In this document: positions 22,447 to 30,018 of the stretch, piece after piece | Numbering within the stretch: position 1 is the stretch's first letter | Layout of the letters: each line of letters starts with the position of its first letter | NCBI GenBank assembly: GCA_016936575.1 | Contig: JAFGXQ010000140.1 | Location: forward strand, 1 to 35,545 | DNA: 35,545 nucleotides | From: Deltaproteobacteria bacterium | GTDB lineage: Bacteria > Myxococcota_A > Polyangia > JAAYKL01 | Direction of reading: 5' to 3' | The notes under the pieces: model-generated | Databases searched by the model: none | What the model was told of the DNA's origin: nothing | What the model saw: the letters and a program-made list of their open reading frames with translations, nothing else | Translations under genes and position numbers: made by a program

Positions 22447-23648
22447 TGCATGGGAAACTTCGCATACTACTTTTCACAGTGACCATTTTGTCGGCATCCT
22501 GCGGCCCGGGCCTGCTGGAAGGGGAGGAATTCGAAGACAGCGATGAGATGACCGGTTCAGATCTTCTCACTATCCGAGCGACCCTATCGGTAGACACAGA
22601 AGACGAAATGCGGTTGTGCCCCGACCATGAAATGATGAATTGCGGAAACGATATGGGCATCATGAGTAATCTGTTTCAGGCCGTTTCGGCATCTTGGATT
22701 GGCGATGGTGCTGTTTTCAGCCACTTTCGAACCAATCTGATATTGGGATACCGCACAAACAACTTTGAAACATTGCCGTTTGCTCTCCAAATAGATTTCA
22801 GCAAAGCGTGCACTCAAACCTATTTCAACGAGAATGCGGTAGTGAATTATTTTGCCGCAGAAAAACCTGCCTCGCTGGAATGGATCGGCGCCATAAAAAA
22901 AAACACGGGAATTCTCAACACCGACCTTCCATACATGGCCGCAGCAAGCGACGGGGAAAGCTATTTTCTGGTGAACGTTGCAGAATCACCGATGGAAATC
23001 CTGCCGGAAACAAAACTGGTTACCGACGCGGTACTGACCGATTCCGTGTATTTAAGGAACAAATCAGATATGGAATCACCTGCGCTGGAGCAGGTCTGTC
23101 TGTATGGAGAAGGACTCTTTTGCTATGACGGAGACCGCTGGATCACTGAAATCTCCCCGAATGAAGCATTCACCGTTCACAGCATTGCTGTCGCAAATAT
23201 CAATCAGCAACCAATGATACTCGCGGTTGGAGACGACAACGTCATTTTGACAAAATACAACAACATATGGTCCTCAGTACAACTTCATTCCGGGGACGCA
23301 CCGCTCCTCGAAATATCAGTCAATTCCATCTCTCAGTATTTTACCGCGGCGGGGGATCAGTTCCTGCTGTTCGGCGCAGCGGACCGGCCCATTCAGCGCT
23401 GCGATGTAGCCCCTCACATTCTACGCTTCAATTATTTTTTCGGAACTGATGAATTTGCGATTCTCGCTACGGACGGACAAATCTGGACAGGGGTACTTGA
23501 CCTTTTCAGCAGCGGCAAACTCTGCAGAACGGGTAACAAGGTGGACCGTGCCGTCGATGCTATTCCGTCAGGGGAGTATTACTATGTTCTGTCTGCTGAT
23601 GGCCTCTACGCACCGGACGGCATTTTCGACGAACTTGTCCCCGAATGA
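22443..23648 (+). CDS. Lipoprotein of the caspase operon, paralogue 1
   Basis: A 401-residue lipoprotein: the signal peptide ends in LSASC, giving mature CGPGLLEGEEFEDSDE. The body has repeating beta-strand blocks with Asp/Gly turns (CLYGEGLFCYDGDRWITEI, PMILAVGDDNVILTKYNNIWSSV, DQFLLFGAADRPIQRCDV, FAILATDGQIWTGVLDL) suggesting a beta-propeller-like fold; several cysteines may form disulphides. The family is not recognised. Its ATG overlaps the caspase stop codon, a clear sign of coupling. It is strongly similar to the next gene, especially in the C-terminal half. Confidence 0.85.
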   Translation: MMHGKLRILLFTVTILSASCGPGLLEGEEFEDSDEMTGSDLLTIRATLSVDTEDEMRLCPDHEMMNCGNDMGIMSNLFQAVSASWIGDGAVFSHFRTNLILGYRTNNFETLPFALQIDFSKACTQTYFNENAVVNYFAAEKPASLEWIGAIKKNTGILNTDLPYMAAASDGESYFLVNVAESPMEILPETKLVTDAVLTDSVYLRNKSDMESPALEQVCLYGEGLFCYDGDRWITEISPNEAFTVHSIAVANINQQPMILAVGDDNVILTKYNNIWSSVQLHSGDAPLLEISVNSISQYFTAAGDQFLLFGAADRPIQRCDVAPHILRFNYFFGTDEFAILATDGQIWTGVLDLFSSGKLCRTGNKVDRAVDAIPSGEYYYVLSADGLYAPDGIFDELVPE

Positions 23649-23678
23649 TGCTATTCTATTGTTGGAGGTTCGAATTCA

Positions 23679-24905
23679 ATGTCCCCTCAAAAAGCCAATA
23701 TGATGCTCAATACGTTTTTTAAACTGCTTTTCATACTGGCATTTGGGTCCTTGTCCTGCGGTCCGGGACTCCTGGAAGGAGAAGAGATTTCAGACAGCGA
23801 CGAAACTGTCAGCACTGATCTTCTCACCGCATTCTCGACACAACCCACCGACACCGACGAGGAAATGCACCTGTGCCCTGCGAACACCGAGGTCGATTGT
23901 CGCGAAAACATGGCCATCGGGAGCGATCTTTTCCCCGCCATTTCGGCATCGTGGGTCAATGAGAACGCAATTTTTTCCCACTTTGCCATTGACGTTATTT
24001 TAGGATACCAGACAATCAACAACGAAACATTTCCCTTCGCGCTCCAGGTCAAATTTGAAGAAGTGTTCACTCACACATATTTCAATCAAAATGCCGAAGT
24101 GCATATTCTCGACGAGGACGAACCCTCTGCAATGGAGTGGCTCGGTGTGTTTGTGAAAAGCACGGGAATTCTCCACACCGACGTTCAATCCATGGCCGCT
24201 GCCACCGACGGCAATCGTTATTTTCTGGTCAATGTTTCAGAATCGCCGATGACCATTCTTCCCGAGACCGAACTGATTACCGCGGCTGTTCTGACCGATG
24301 CCGTCTATCTGAGAAACAAAGCAGATTTCAACTCACCGGAGCTGGAACGGGTGTGCCTGTTTGGAGAAGGACTCTTCTGCTATGACGGTGAAAGCTGGGT
24401 CACTGAAATCTCTCCGGATGAAGGGTTCATGGTACTCAATATCGCTGTTTCAAATATCAACGAAAAGCCGATGGTATTCGCTGTGGGTGATAACAACATA
24501 ATCTTTTCGAAATACGACAACATATGGTCGACCGTTCAACTCAATGAAACCGACGCGCCACTCCACGAAATCACCATCAATTCCAGTTCCCAGTATTTCG
24601 CGGCTGCCGGGGATCAATTTCTGTTGTTCGGAGCAGCGGACCGGCCTATTCAACGCTGCGATGTGCCCCCGCACATCCTTCGCTTGAACTACTTCTACGG
24701 AACCGAAACATTTGCACTGCTGGATACAAAGGGACAAATCTGGACGGGGGTACTCGACCTTTTCAACAACGGCGAACTATGCCGGACACGCAATAGAGTG
24801 GAAGGCGCCATCGACGCGCTTCCATCCGGAATCGATTACTATGTGCTGCACCCGGAAGGGCTCTATCGACCAGACAATTCCTATTGGGAAATCGTCGCGG
24901 AGTAG
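23679..24905 (+). CDS. Lipoprotein of the caspase operon, paralogue 2
   Basis: A 408-residue lipoprotein with lipobox GSLSC and the same mature start CGPGLLEGEE as its neighbour. The two proteins align end to end; over the C-terminal half roughly two thirds of positions are identical by eye, with long shared runs such as AAGDQFLLFGAADRPIQRCD and GQIWTGVLDLF. It has its own GGAGG site 30 bp after the previous stop. A tandem duplication kept in an operon suggests either two ligands or a hetero-oligomer. It is the last gene of the unit; the MCP gene faces it 35 bp away with no terminator seen. Confidence 0.85.
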   Translation: MSPQKANMMLNTFFKLLFILAFGSLSCGPGLLEGEEISDSDETVSTDLLTAFSTQPTDTDEEMHLCPANTEVDCRENMAIGSDLFPAISASWVNENAIFSHFAIDVILGYQTINNETFPFALQVKFEEVFTHTYFNQNAEVHILDEDEPSAMEWLGVFVKSTGILHTDVQSMAAATDGNRYFLVNVSESPMTILPETELITAAVLTDAVYLRNKADFNSPELERVCLFGEGLFCYDGESWVTEISPDEGFMVLNIAVSNINEKPMVFAVGDNNIIFSKYDNIWSTVQLNETDAPLHEITINSSSQYFAAAGDQFLLFGAADRPIQRCDVPPHILRLNYFYGTETFALLDTKGQIWTGVLDLFNNGELCRTRNRVEGAIDALPSGIDYYVLHPEGLYRPDNSYWEIVAE

Positions 24906-24940
24906 ATAGGCGCTCCGGTTGCCCATGAACACGGACACGG

Positions 24941-26596
24941 CTATTCGTCTGAACTGTCAACTAAATCCGCAGTGGTCCAAATATCCACCAGCACACTCAA
25001 CTCTTCAAGGGAAGCTGTCATTCCCATGGTGTTTTTCTCCATCTCTTTAGAAATCTGCTGATTCTCAGATGCGCTGATGTTTATTTCATCCATTGCGGAT
25101 GCAATCTGCGACAACCCCATCGACTGCTGCCCCACCGCGGAATCAATCTCGTTGGCAACCTCTGACGCCTCCTGAATGGCATCGCTCAAGTCGTTCACAA
25201 TGGCGCCCGTATTCGCAATCGATGATACGCCGTGCGCCGTTCGCTCCTCTCCATCGCGCGCCAGTCTCACCATACCCTCAACGGATTGACGAATGGAGGT
25301 CAGTGTTCGCGTAATCTGTTCAGTTGCTTCTTTGGATTGCCCCGCCAGACTCTTCACTTCCTGGGCGACCACCGCAAAACCAGACCCATATTCACCAGCC
25401 TTGGCCGCTTCGATGGATGCATTCACCGCCAGAATTTTCGACTGCTCGGCGATTGCGTTTACAGAATTGATAATGTTTCCCACTTCTTCGACATTCGACA
25501 GCAACGTACGGCTATGCATTGAAATATTGGCTGAATCTTCTTTGATTTTCACGATAATGCCGCTGGCCATATCGACCGCCTGACGCCCCCTCGTGGATGC
25601 TTCCGCACTGCGAATCGCCGCATCGACAATTCGTTTTACCGCTTCAGCAACGCTTTTCCCCGATTTTTCCATTTCTTCAACCGTTGTTGCCGTCTGAGAT
25701 ACCGCCGCAGCCTGCTCCGCAGCGGAACTGGCCAGATGACTCATCGCTTTGGCAACATCTCTAGATGCGCCCGATGCTTGAAGCGTTAGGCTCTTGATCA
25801 AACTCACCTGCTCATTAATCGCATGCGACATATCCCTGATAGCTTTCGACAGCGATTCGGTCTCGGCAACCGTGGCATGGGTAGAATCCACTTTCTGGGT
25901 CAAATCTCCGGCGGCGATCTTTGTCGCAGTCTGCGCCAGCTTCGTCAGCGGACGCCCCGCGTGATACCCAATCCAGAAAATAGAAATCAGCTGAAGCAGA
26001 ACAAACACCGCAACCGCGCTCATGATTCCCCATTTAAACACACTCAAATCGCTGTGAAATGCGCGAATCGATTCAACATGCACCAAGTATGCGACCAGCT
26101 CATCTTCAACGATTATCGGCGTGCCGGCGAACACGTTGTCATCGACGACCATGGTGCTGTCTTTTCGAAACGACTTCAACTGTTTCAGCACCACATCGAA
26201 CTGCAGCTTCTCTCTATTCGCTGACGCCAACAGTTGAACCTGCTTTTTCAAACTGATGCTTTTTCCCGACTTCAACGCATCTTCGTTGACCCGATAGATG
26301 GCGAATCCCGACACTTCGGGGCTTGCCTTCAATGTCTTCTGCATCTTTTCTTCGAGTTCAGTGGCGCGCTTTCCTTCTTCCGTAACATTAGAAGCGACCA
26401 TGGCGTCAAAATTCCATCGGGCAGCGTACATAAGTGCGTTTGACAACGCCGCACGTTCGACAACGTCGTAGATACTTTTTTCCAGCCGTGGACCGAAATA
26501 GCGAATGAATGCGACATCAATCAAAAAGATTTGCGCAAACACCGCGGCGGCAATGTAGAGTGTCAGCTTCTGCGCAAGAGTGAGCCTTCGTTTCAT
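24941..26596 (-). CDS. Methyl-accepting chemotaxis protein
   Basis: A 551-residue transmembrane chemoreceptor. TM1 is at about 12-31, a periplasmic sensor domain of about 155 residues follows (helical start and VDDNVFAGTPIIVEDELVAYLVHV, cache-like), then TM2 (about 189-211), a HAMP domain (GYHAGRPLTKLAQTATKIAAGDL) and a long signalling coiled coil with the hairpin tip INSVNAIAEQSKILAVNASIEA that binds CheA and CheW. There is no C-terminal NWETF-type CheR tether. GGAG lies eight bases upstream of the ATG. It diverges from the cheY-cheB operon across a 429-bp gap and is the likely input of that pathway. Confidence 0.95.
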   Translation of the reverse strand: MKRRLTLAQKLTLYIAAAVFAQIFLIDVAFIRYFGPRLEKSIYDVVERAALSNALMYAARWNFDAMVASNVTEEGKRATELEEKMQKTLKASPEVSGFAIYRVNEDALKSGKSISLKKQVQLLASANREKLQFDVVLKQLKSFRKDSTMVVDDNVFAGTPIIVEDELVAYLVHVESIRAFHSDLSVFKWGIMSAVAVFVLLQLISIFWIGYHAGRPLTKLAQTATKIAAGDLTQKVDSTHATVAETESLSKAIRDMSHAINEQVSLIKSLTLQASGASRDVAKAMSHLASSAAEQAAAVSQTATTVEEMEKSGKSVAEAVKRIVDAAIRSAEASTRGRQAVDMASGIIVKIKEDSANISMHSRTLLSNVEEVGNIINSVNAIAEQSKILAVNASIEAAKAGEYGSGFAVVAQEVKSLAGQSKEATEQITRTLTSIRQSVEGMVRLARDGEERTAHGVSSIANTGAIVNDLSDAIQEASEVANEIDSAVGQQSMGLSQIASAMDEINISASENQQISKEMEKNTMGMTASLEELSVLVDIWTTADLVDSSDE

Positions 26597-27025
26597 CGGG
26601 GGTTCTCCATCTTCATCTGCCGTTCAGATTGATTCGTCATGTTCGTATCGTTAATGTAGCGCGATTGCCGACAAAGACAATAATTATTCTCAGTGTTTGC
26701 TTCGTTGTCACGATGCTGTTGTCCGCAGAGATGCTGCCGCTTGCATCGAAAGACAAGCCGGAAATTTTCTTTGCATGTTCCATCCATACTAAAATTTCAA
26801 ACACAATTTCTACAATTCTTGCTAAAAAAGATAAACCAGACACAAATGTTGGTGTTATCTCTTGTCAAACGTCTAAAATAACAATAGTTTTTATTATTCC
26901 GGGTTGATTTCAAAAGAAATCACGCGCTCGTTGAACGAGAATGTACAATTGGAAATTTGACGGCAATCCATTCTGCGTACAAATTTTAACTGACGACCTG
27001 AACTCGATTACTTGGGAGAAATAAC
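26597..27025. promoter_or_regulatory. Divergent control region between MCP and cheY operon
   Basis: No gene is supported in these 429 bases, which become AT-rich towards the right. They must hold promoters for both units. A perfect 13-base palindrome CTCGTT-G-AACGAG lies at 26927-26939, about 90 bp before the cheY start. A TTGACG at 26957 is followed 17 bases on by only a poor -10. No sigma-28 flagellar-type promoter is seen. Confidence 0.4.
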
Positions 27026-27421
27026 ATGGCAAGCAAGATTCTCATCGTCGATGATACTGAAACCATGCGACTGACCCAGCAGATGATGCTGAAAAATGAG
27101 GACTGTGAAATCGAGATGGCATCCAACGGTGTGGAAGCACTGGAAAAAATCGGTAAAAACAAACCCGACCTCGTTCTAATGGACATCATGATGCCCGAAA
27201 TGGACGGTATTGAATGCTGCCGAAGAATCAAGTCAAACGACAGTATCAGTGACATTAAAGTCGTGATGGTGACCACCCGCAGCGAGTACGCAAGGGTTAA
27301 AGAAGCGTTCGCCGCCGGTTGCGACGATTACATTAACAAACCCATCAACAAAGAAGAGTTACTCACAAAGGTGAATGACCTCTTGAAATTTGTCAGTCTA
27401 CGAAAACTACTGAAAAATTAG
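27026..27421 (+). CDS. cheY: CheY-like single-domain response regulator
   Basis: A 131-residue receiver domain with no output domain. The acidic pocket is D9-D10, phospho-acceptor D53 (LVLMDIMMPEMDG), switch T83 and K105 (YINKPINKEEL). GGGAGAAATAAC precedes the ATG. As first gene of the chemosensory operon it is the probable diffusible output of the hybrid CheA. Whether it acts on a flagellar motor, type IV pili or another target is open: no motility gene is present in the window. Confidence 0.93.
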   Translation: MASKILIVDDTETMRLTQQMMLKNEDCEIEMASNGVEALEKIGKNKPDLVLMDIMMPEMDGIECCRRIKSNDSISDIKVVMVTTRSEYARVKEAFAAGCDDYINKPINKEELLTKVNDLLKFVSLRKLLKN

Positions 27422-27431
27422 TGGGTATCCT

Positions 27432-28052
27432 GTGACGGAACAAAAACCAGATGCTTCCAATTCAGTCCGAAGCGCAGGTGACCTGTTCGGCAAAATTGAA
27501 CAGATTGCTGAACTGGAAAATCAGGTTTTATTTTTAAAAAAACAACTGTTGATGGAATCGGCCTTGGGCGCAGGCGAGGAGCAATTTGAGCATCCTAGTT
27601 TTCTGTTGGTAAAATCCAAAAAAATCGTATTTGCCGCCCCATTGCAGTATGTGGACGAAATCGTCGAAATGCCGTACATCTCGCCGTTGCCCAGGCCGGT
27701 GGCATCGGTTTCCGGCACAGTGGATTATCACGGCGAAGTTCTCGCAGTTATCGATATTGAGGAACTGACCACCGGGAACAACACGTCGATCTCTCCCACC
27801 CAGGTACTTGTCATCTGTACGATTGACAATCGTCGCCTGGCGCTCAAAGTGGACGAAGCCATAGAGGTCATCACGGTTGAAATGGACGCGATCACGATGA
27901 CCGACAAAGTATTGCCCGGTATTATGAAAAGCAGTGGGTTATTACGACTCTCCAACAACGAATCCGCATTGATTCTGGACCTCATGTGGATTGGCGTCGG
28001 CGCGCATCTGGGCAGTATTTTAAGTGATGATGCCGCAACGCCCAAGGAGTAA
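27432..28052 (+). CDS. cheW: CheW-like scaffold protein with N-terminal coiled coil
   Basis: A 206-residue protein from a GTG ten bases after the cheY stop. Residues about 20-45 (IEQIAELENQVLFLKKQLL) form a leucine-zipper-like coil. The CheW domain spans about 55-190: SFLLVKSKKIVFAAPLQYVDEIVEM, SGTVDYHGEVLAVIDIEEL and RLALKVDEAIEVI. CheW domains link receptors to CheA. It occupies the place of WspB in the Pseudomonas wsp order. The start has little ribosome site and probably depends on coupling to cheY. Confidence 0.88.
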   Translation: MTEQKPDASNSVRSAGDLFGKIEQIAELENQVLFLKKQLLMESALGAGEEQFEHPSFLLVKSKKIVFAAPLQYVDEIVEMPYISPLPRPVASVSGTVDYHGEVLAVIDIEELTTGNNTSISPTQVLVICTIDNRRLALKVDEAIEVITVEMDAITMTDKVLPGIMKSSGLLRLSNNESALILDLMWIGVGAHLGSILSDDAATPKE

Positions 28053-28055
28053 TCA

Positions 28056-29492
28056 ATGGGTTCCTCTGTGACATTTTCTGAAGCGCATCTCGATCAACTT
28101 CGCTCACTCGTGGAACAAAAAACCGGGCTTGTGCTGTCGACACCGAAAATGCGGGAGCTGAGAGAGCAACTGACCGATCTGTTGGATGCGGACGGCAATA
28201 TCAACAAATTCTTCCAACAGTTGAACGCTTCGCCCGACATTCAACAGGGACTGGTCAATAAACTGACCATCGGAGAAAGCTACTTTTTCCGAAATCATCC
28301 CCACTTTTCAGCGCTGAAGAATGAAATCATACCCGCCCTCATCCAAAAAAAAGAAGTGAGTCGAAGCCTGAAAATATGGAGTGCCGGTTCCTCAACCGGA
28401 GAAGAGCCCTACTCCCTCGCAATTTTACTGAAACGTGATTTTCCCATGCTCAACAACTGGGATGTGAAAATTATCGCCACCGACATCAACACAGATTTCA
28501 TTGAAAAGGCACGAACGGGAACGTACACAAAATGGTCGTTTCGAGGTGTCGACAACCCAACCATTCACCGGTATTTCACTGAACGCGAAAACAACACCTA
28601 CGAGATTGACCCGCTGATCAAACAGAGTGTTTCTTTTTCCCGGCTCAATCTATCCACCATTCCGAATCACGTTGAACCCCACCTGAAACATTGCGACCTC
28701 ATCTTGTGCAGAAATGTACTCATCTATTTTCAGATAGAGCTGGCCACTCGAATCTGCGAGACCTTCTCGGACTGCCTGAACGACGGCGGCTACCTGATGC
28801 TGGGCCATTCAGAAGCATTCCCGGCGCTACGCGATTTAAAAACCGTGTACTCCCACGCCACCTACTACTATCGAAAGGAACAGGCCGCGGCTCCCCCGTC
28901 GCGCCCGCCCCATTCCCGAATGTCGGTGGTACCCGGACTTGGCCCCTACAACCCCGACAAAATGATCATGCCGTGGGAGCAACAAGACCCACCTGTGCCC
29001 GCAGACTGGGACAATCCGCATGTGGCGGTTTCGCCGCGTACGTCTTTCGCTTCCCTCGACCTCGAAATGAGAAGCGCAATTGAACAGGATCTGATGCGCG
29101 TGCGCGACTACTCCATGGATGGAAACCTCAGGGAAGCGGAAACATTGCTCAACAAGCTGGAAGCCACCGATGGCAAACTGGATTTTCGGGTTTATTTCCT
29201 GAAAGCGCTCATCGCAGATCAATGTAATGAACCCGAAGAAGCCCTGACCCATCTGAAGCAAGCCATTTTTCTGAATAAAGATTTTACCATCGGCCACTAC
29301 TATCAGGGAATTATTGCTGAACGGTTCGGCGACATCATTGCCGCCAAAAGAGGATACCGAAACGCATATCGTCTCGCAGACCAGTTGCGTCCCGACGCCG
29401 AGGTGAGCGAAGGCGGTGGAATTCGCGCCCGGATTCTCTGTGAAATTGCAAAGGAGCGGCTGAAAGAGCTGGAGTTGCAAAATGAACAGTAA
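28056..29492 (+). CDS. cheR: CheR methyltransferase with C-terminal TPR region
   Basis: A 478-residue protein; it methylates receptor glutamates with S-adenosylmethionine. The N-terminal helical domain and the SAM-binding core are clear: WSAGSSTGEEPYSLAILL from about S109 and LILCRNVLIYFQ with R219/N220. After a proline-rich linker (about 275-330) come TPR-like helices (NLREAETLLNKLEA, EPEEALTHLKQAIFLN, AAKRGYRNAYRLADQL). This CheR-TPR form is typical of WspC and FrzF. AAGGAG sits before the ATG, and the 3' end overlaps the next cheW by 11 bases. Confidence 0.95.
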   Translation: MGSSVTFSEAHLDQLRSLVEQKTGLVLSTPKMRELREQLTDLLDADGNINKFFQQLNASPDIQQGLVNKLTIGESYFFRNHPHFSALKNEIIPALIQKKEVSRSLKIWSAGSSTGEEPYSLAILLKRDFPMLNNWDVKIIATDINTDFIEKARTGTYTKWSFRGVDNPTIHRYFTERENNTYEIDPLIKQSVSFSRLNLSTIPNHVEPHLKHCDLILCRNVLIYFQIELATRICETFSDCLNDGGYLMLGHSEAFPALRDLKTVYSHATYYYRKEQAAAPPSRPPHSRMSVVPGLGPYNPDKMIMPWEQQDPPVPADWDNPHVAVSPRTSFASLDLEMRSAIEQDLMRVRDYSMDGNLREAETLLNKLEATDGKLDFRVYFLKALIADQCNEPEEALTHLKQAIFLNKDFTIGHYYQGIIAERFGDIIAAKRGYRNAYRLADQLRPDAEVSEGGGIRARILCEIAKERLKELELQNEQ

Positions 29493-30015
29493 ACTGAAAC
29501 ACATCGAACATGATTTACTGCTCAGTCGTGCGGAACGCCTGGCGATTCCCATAGAAGCGACCGACGAAAACCTCGCAGTGGAAAGAGTGCTGGTCTTTTT
29601 TGCCATGGGTGAAAAATTTGCTATCCCCCTTGCTCAGGTGGAAGCGGTAACACGCATTATCGATATTTTTCCCATTCCCCATACGCCGGCGCACATTCCC
29701 GGAGTCATCCGGCGTAGAGGTCAAACCATTGCGTTGGTCAACCTGCGCTTTTTCTTTTACCCCGGGACAGAAGCCCTTATCGATGAAGACTATGCGGTGG
29801 CGGTGCGCGTGAAAAAAAAATTATTCTCTCTTCAAATCGAAGATGTGGAAGGCGTTGTCAATCTGCTGAAAACCAATATCCTGCCGGTGCCCGACAGCTA
29901 CGACAGGGCAATGAGCCCGTATCTATCAGGCATCACCCGGGACGACATGGCGATATTAAATCTGGACGAAATTGTAATGACTTCCAATTTCGGCACCACT
30001 GAAATTCAAGGGTAA
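29482..30015 (+). CDS. cheW: Second CheW-like scaffold protein
   Basis: A 177-residue CheW-domain protein (RVLVFFAMGEKFAIPLAQVEAVTRI, IPGVIRRRGQTIALVNLRFFF, KLFSLQIEDVEGVVNLL). Its first 30 residues form a short helical extension. The start lies inside the end of cheR, with GGAGTTGCAAA before the ATG, and cheA begins three bases after its stop. It sits in the position of WspD. Two CheW proteins in one operon suggest an array with different scaffold partners. Confidence 0.93.
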   Translation: MNSKLKHIEHDLLLSRAERLAIPIEATDENLAVERVLVFFAMGEKFAIPLAQVEAVTRIIDIFPIPHTPAHIPGVIRRRGQTIALVNLRFFFYPGTEALIDEDYAVAVRVKKKLFSLQIEDVEGVVNLLKTNILPVPDSYDRAMSPYLSGITRDDMAILNLDEIVMTSNFGTTEIQG

Positions 30016-30018
30016 AGA

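Noticed and set aside
26629-26907. A 92-codon open frame in the MCP-cheY gap, with hydrophobic stretches
   Set aside because: No ribosome site, no recognisable signal peptide or domain, AT-rich codon use unlike the neighbours; more likely control DNA.
28836-29606. A 256-codon frame antisense to cheR and cheW
   Set aside because: Overlaps two well-supported coupled genes; low-complexity shadow without motifs.
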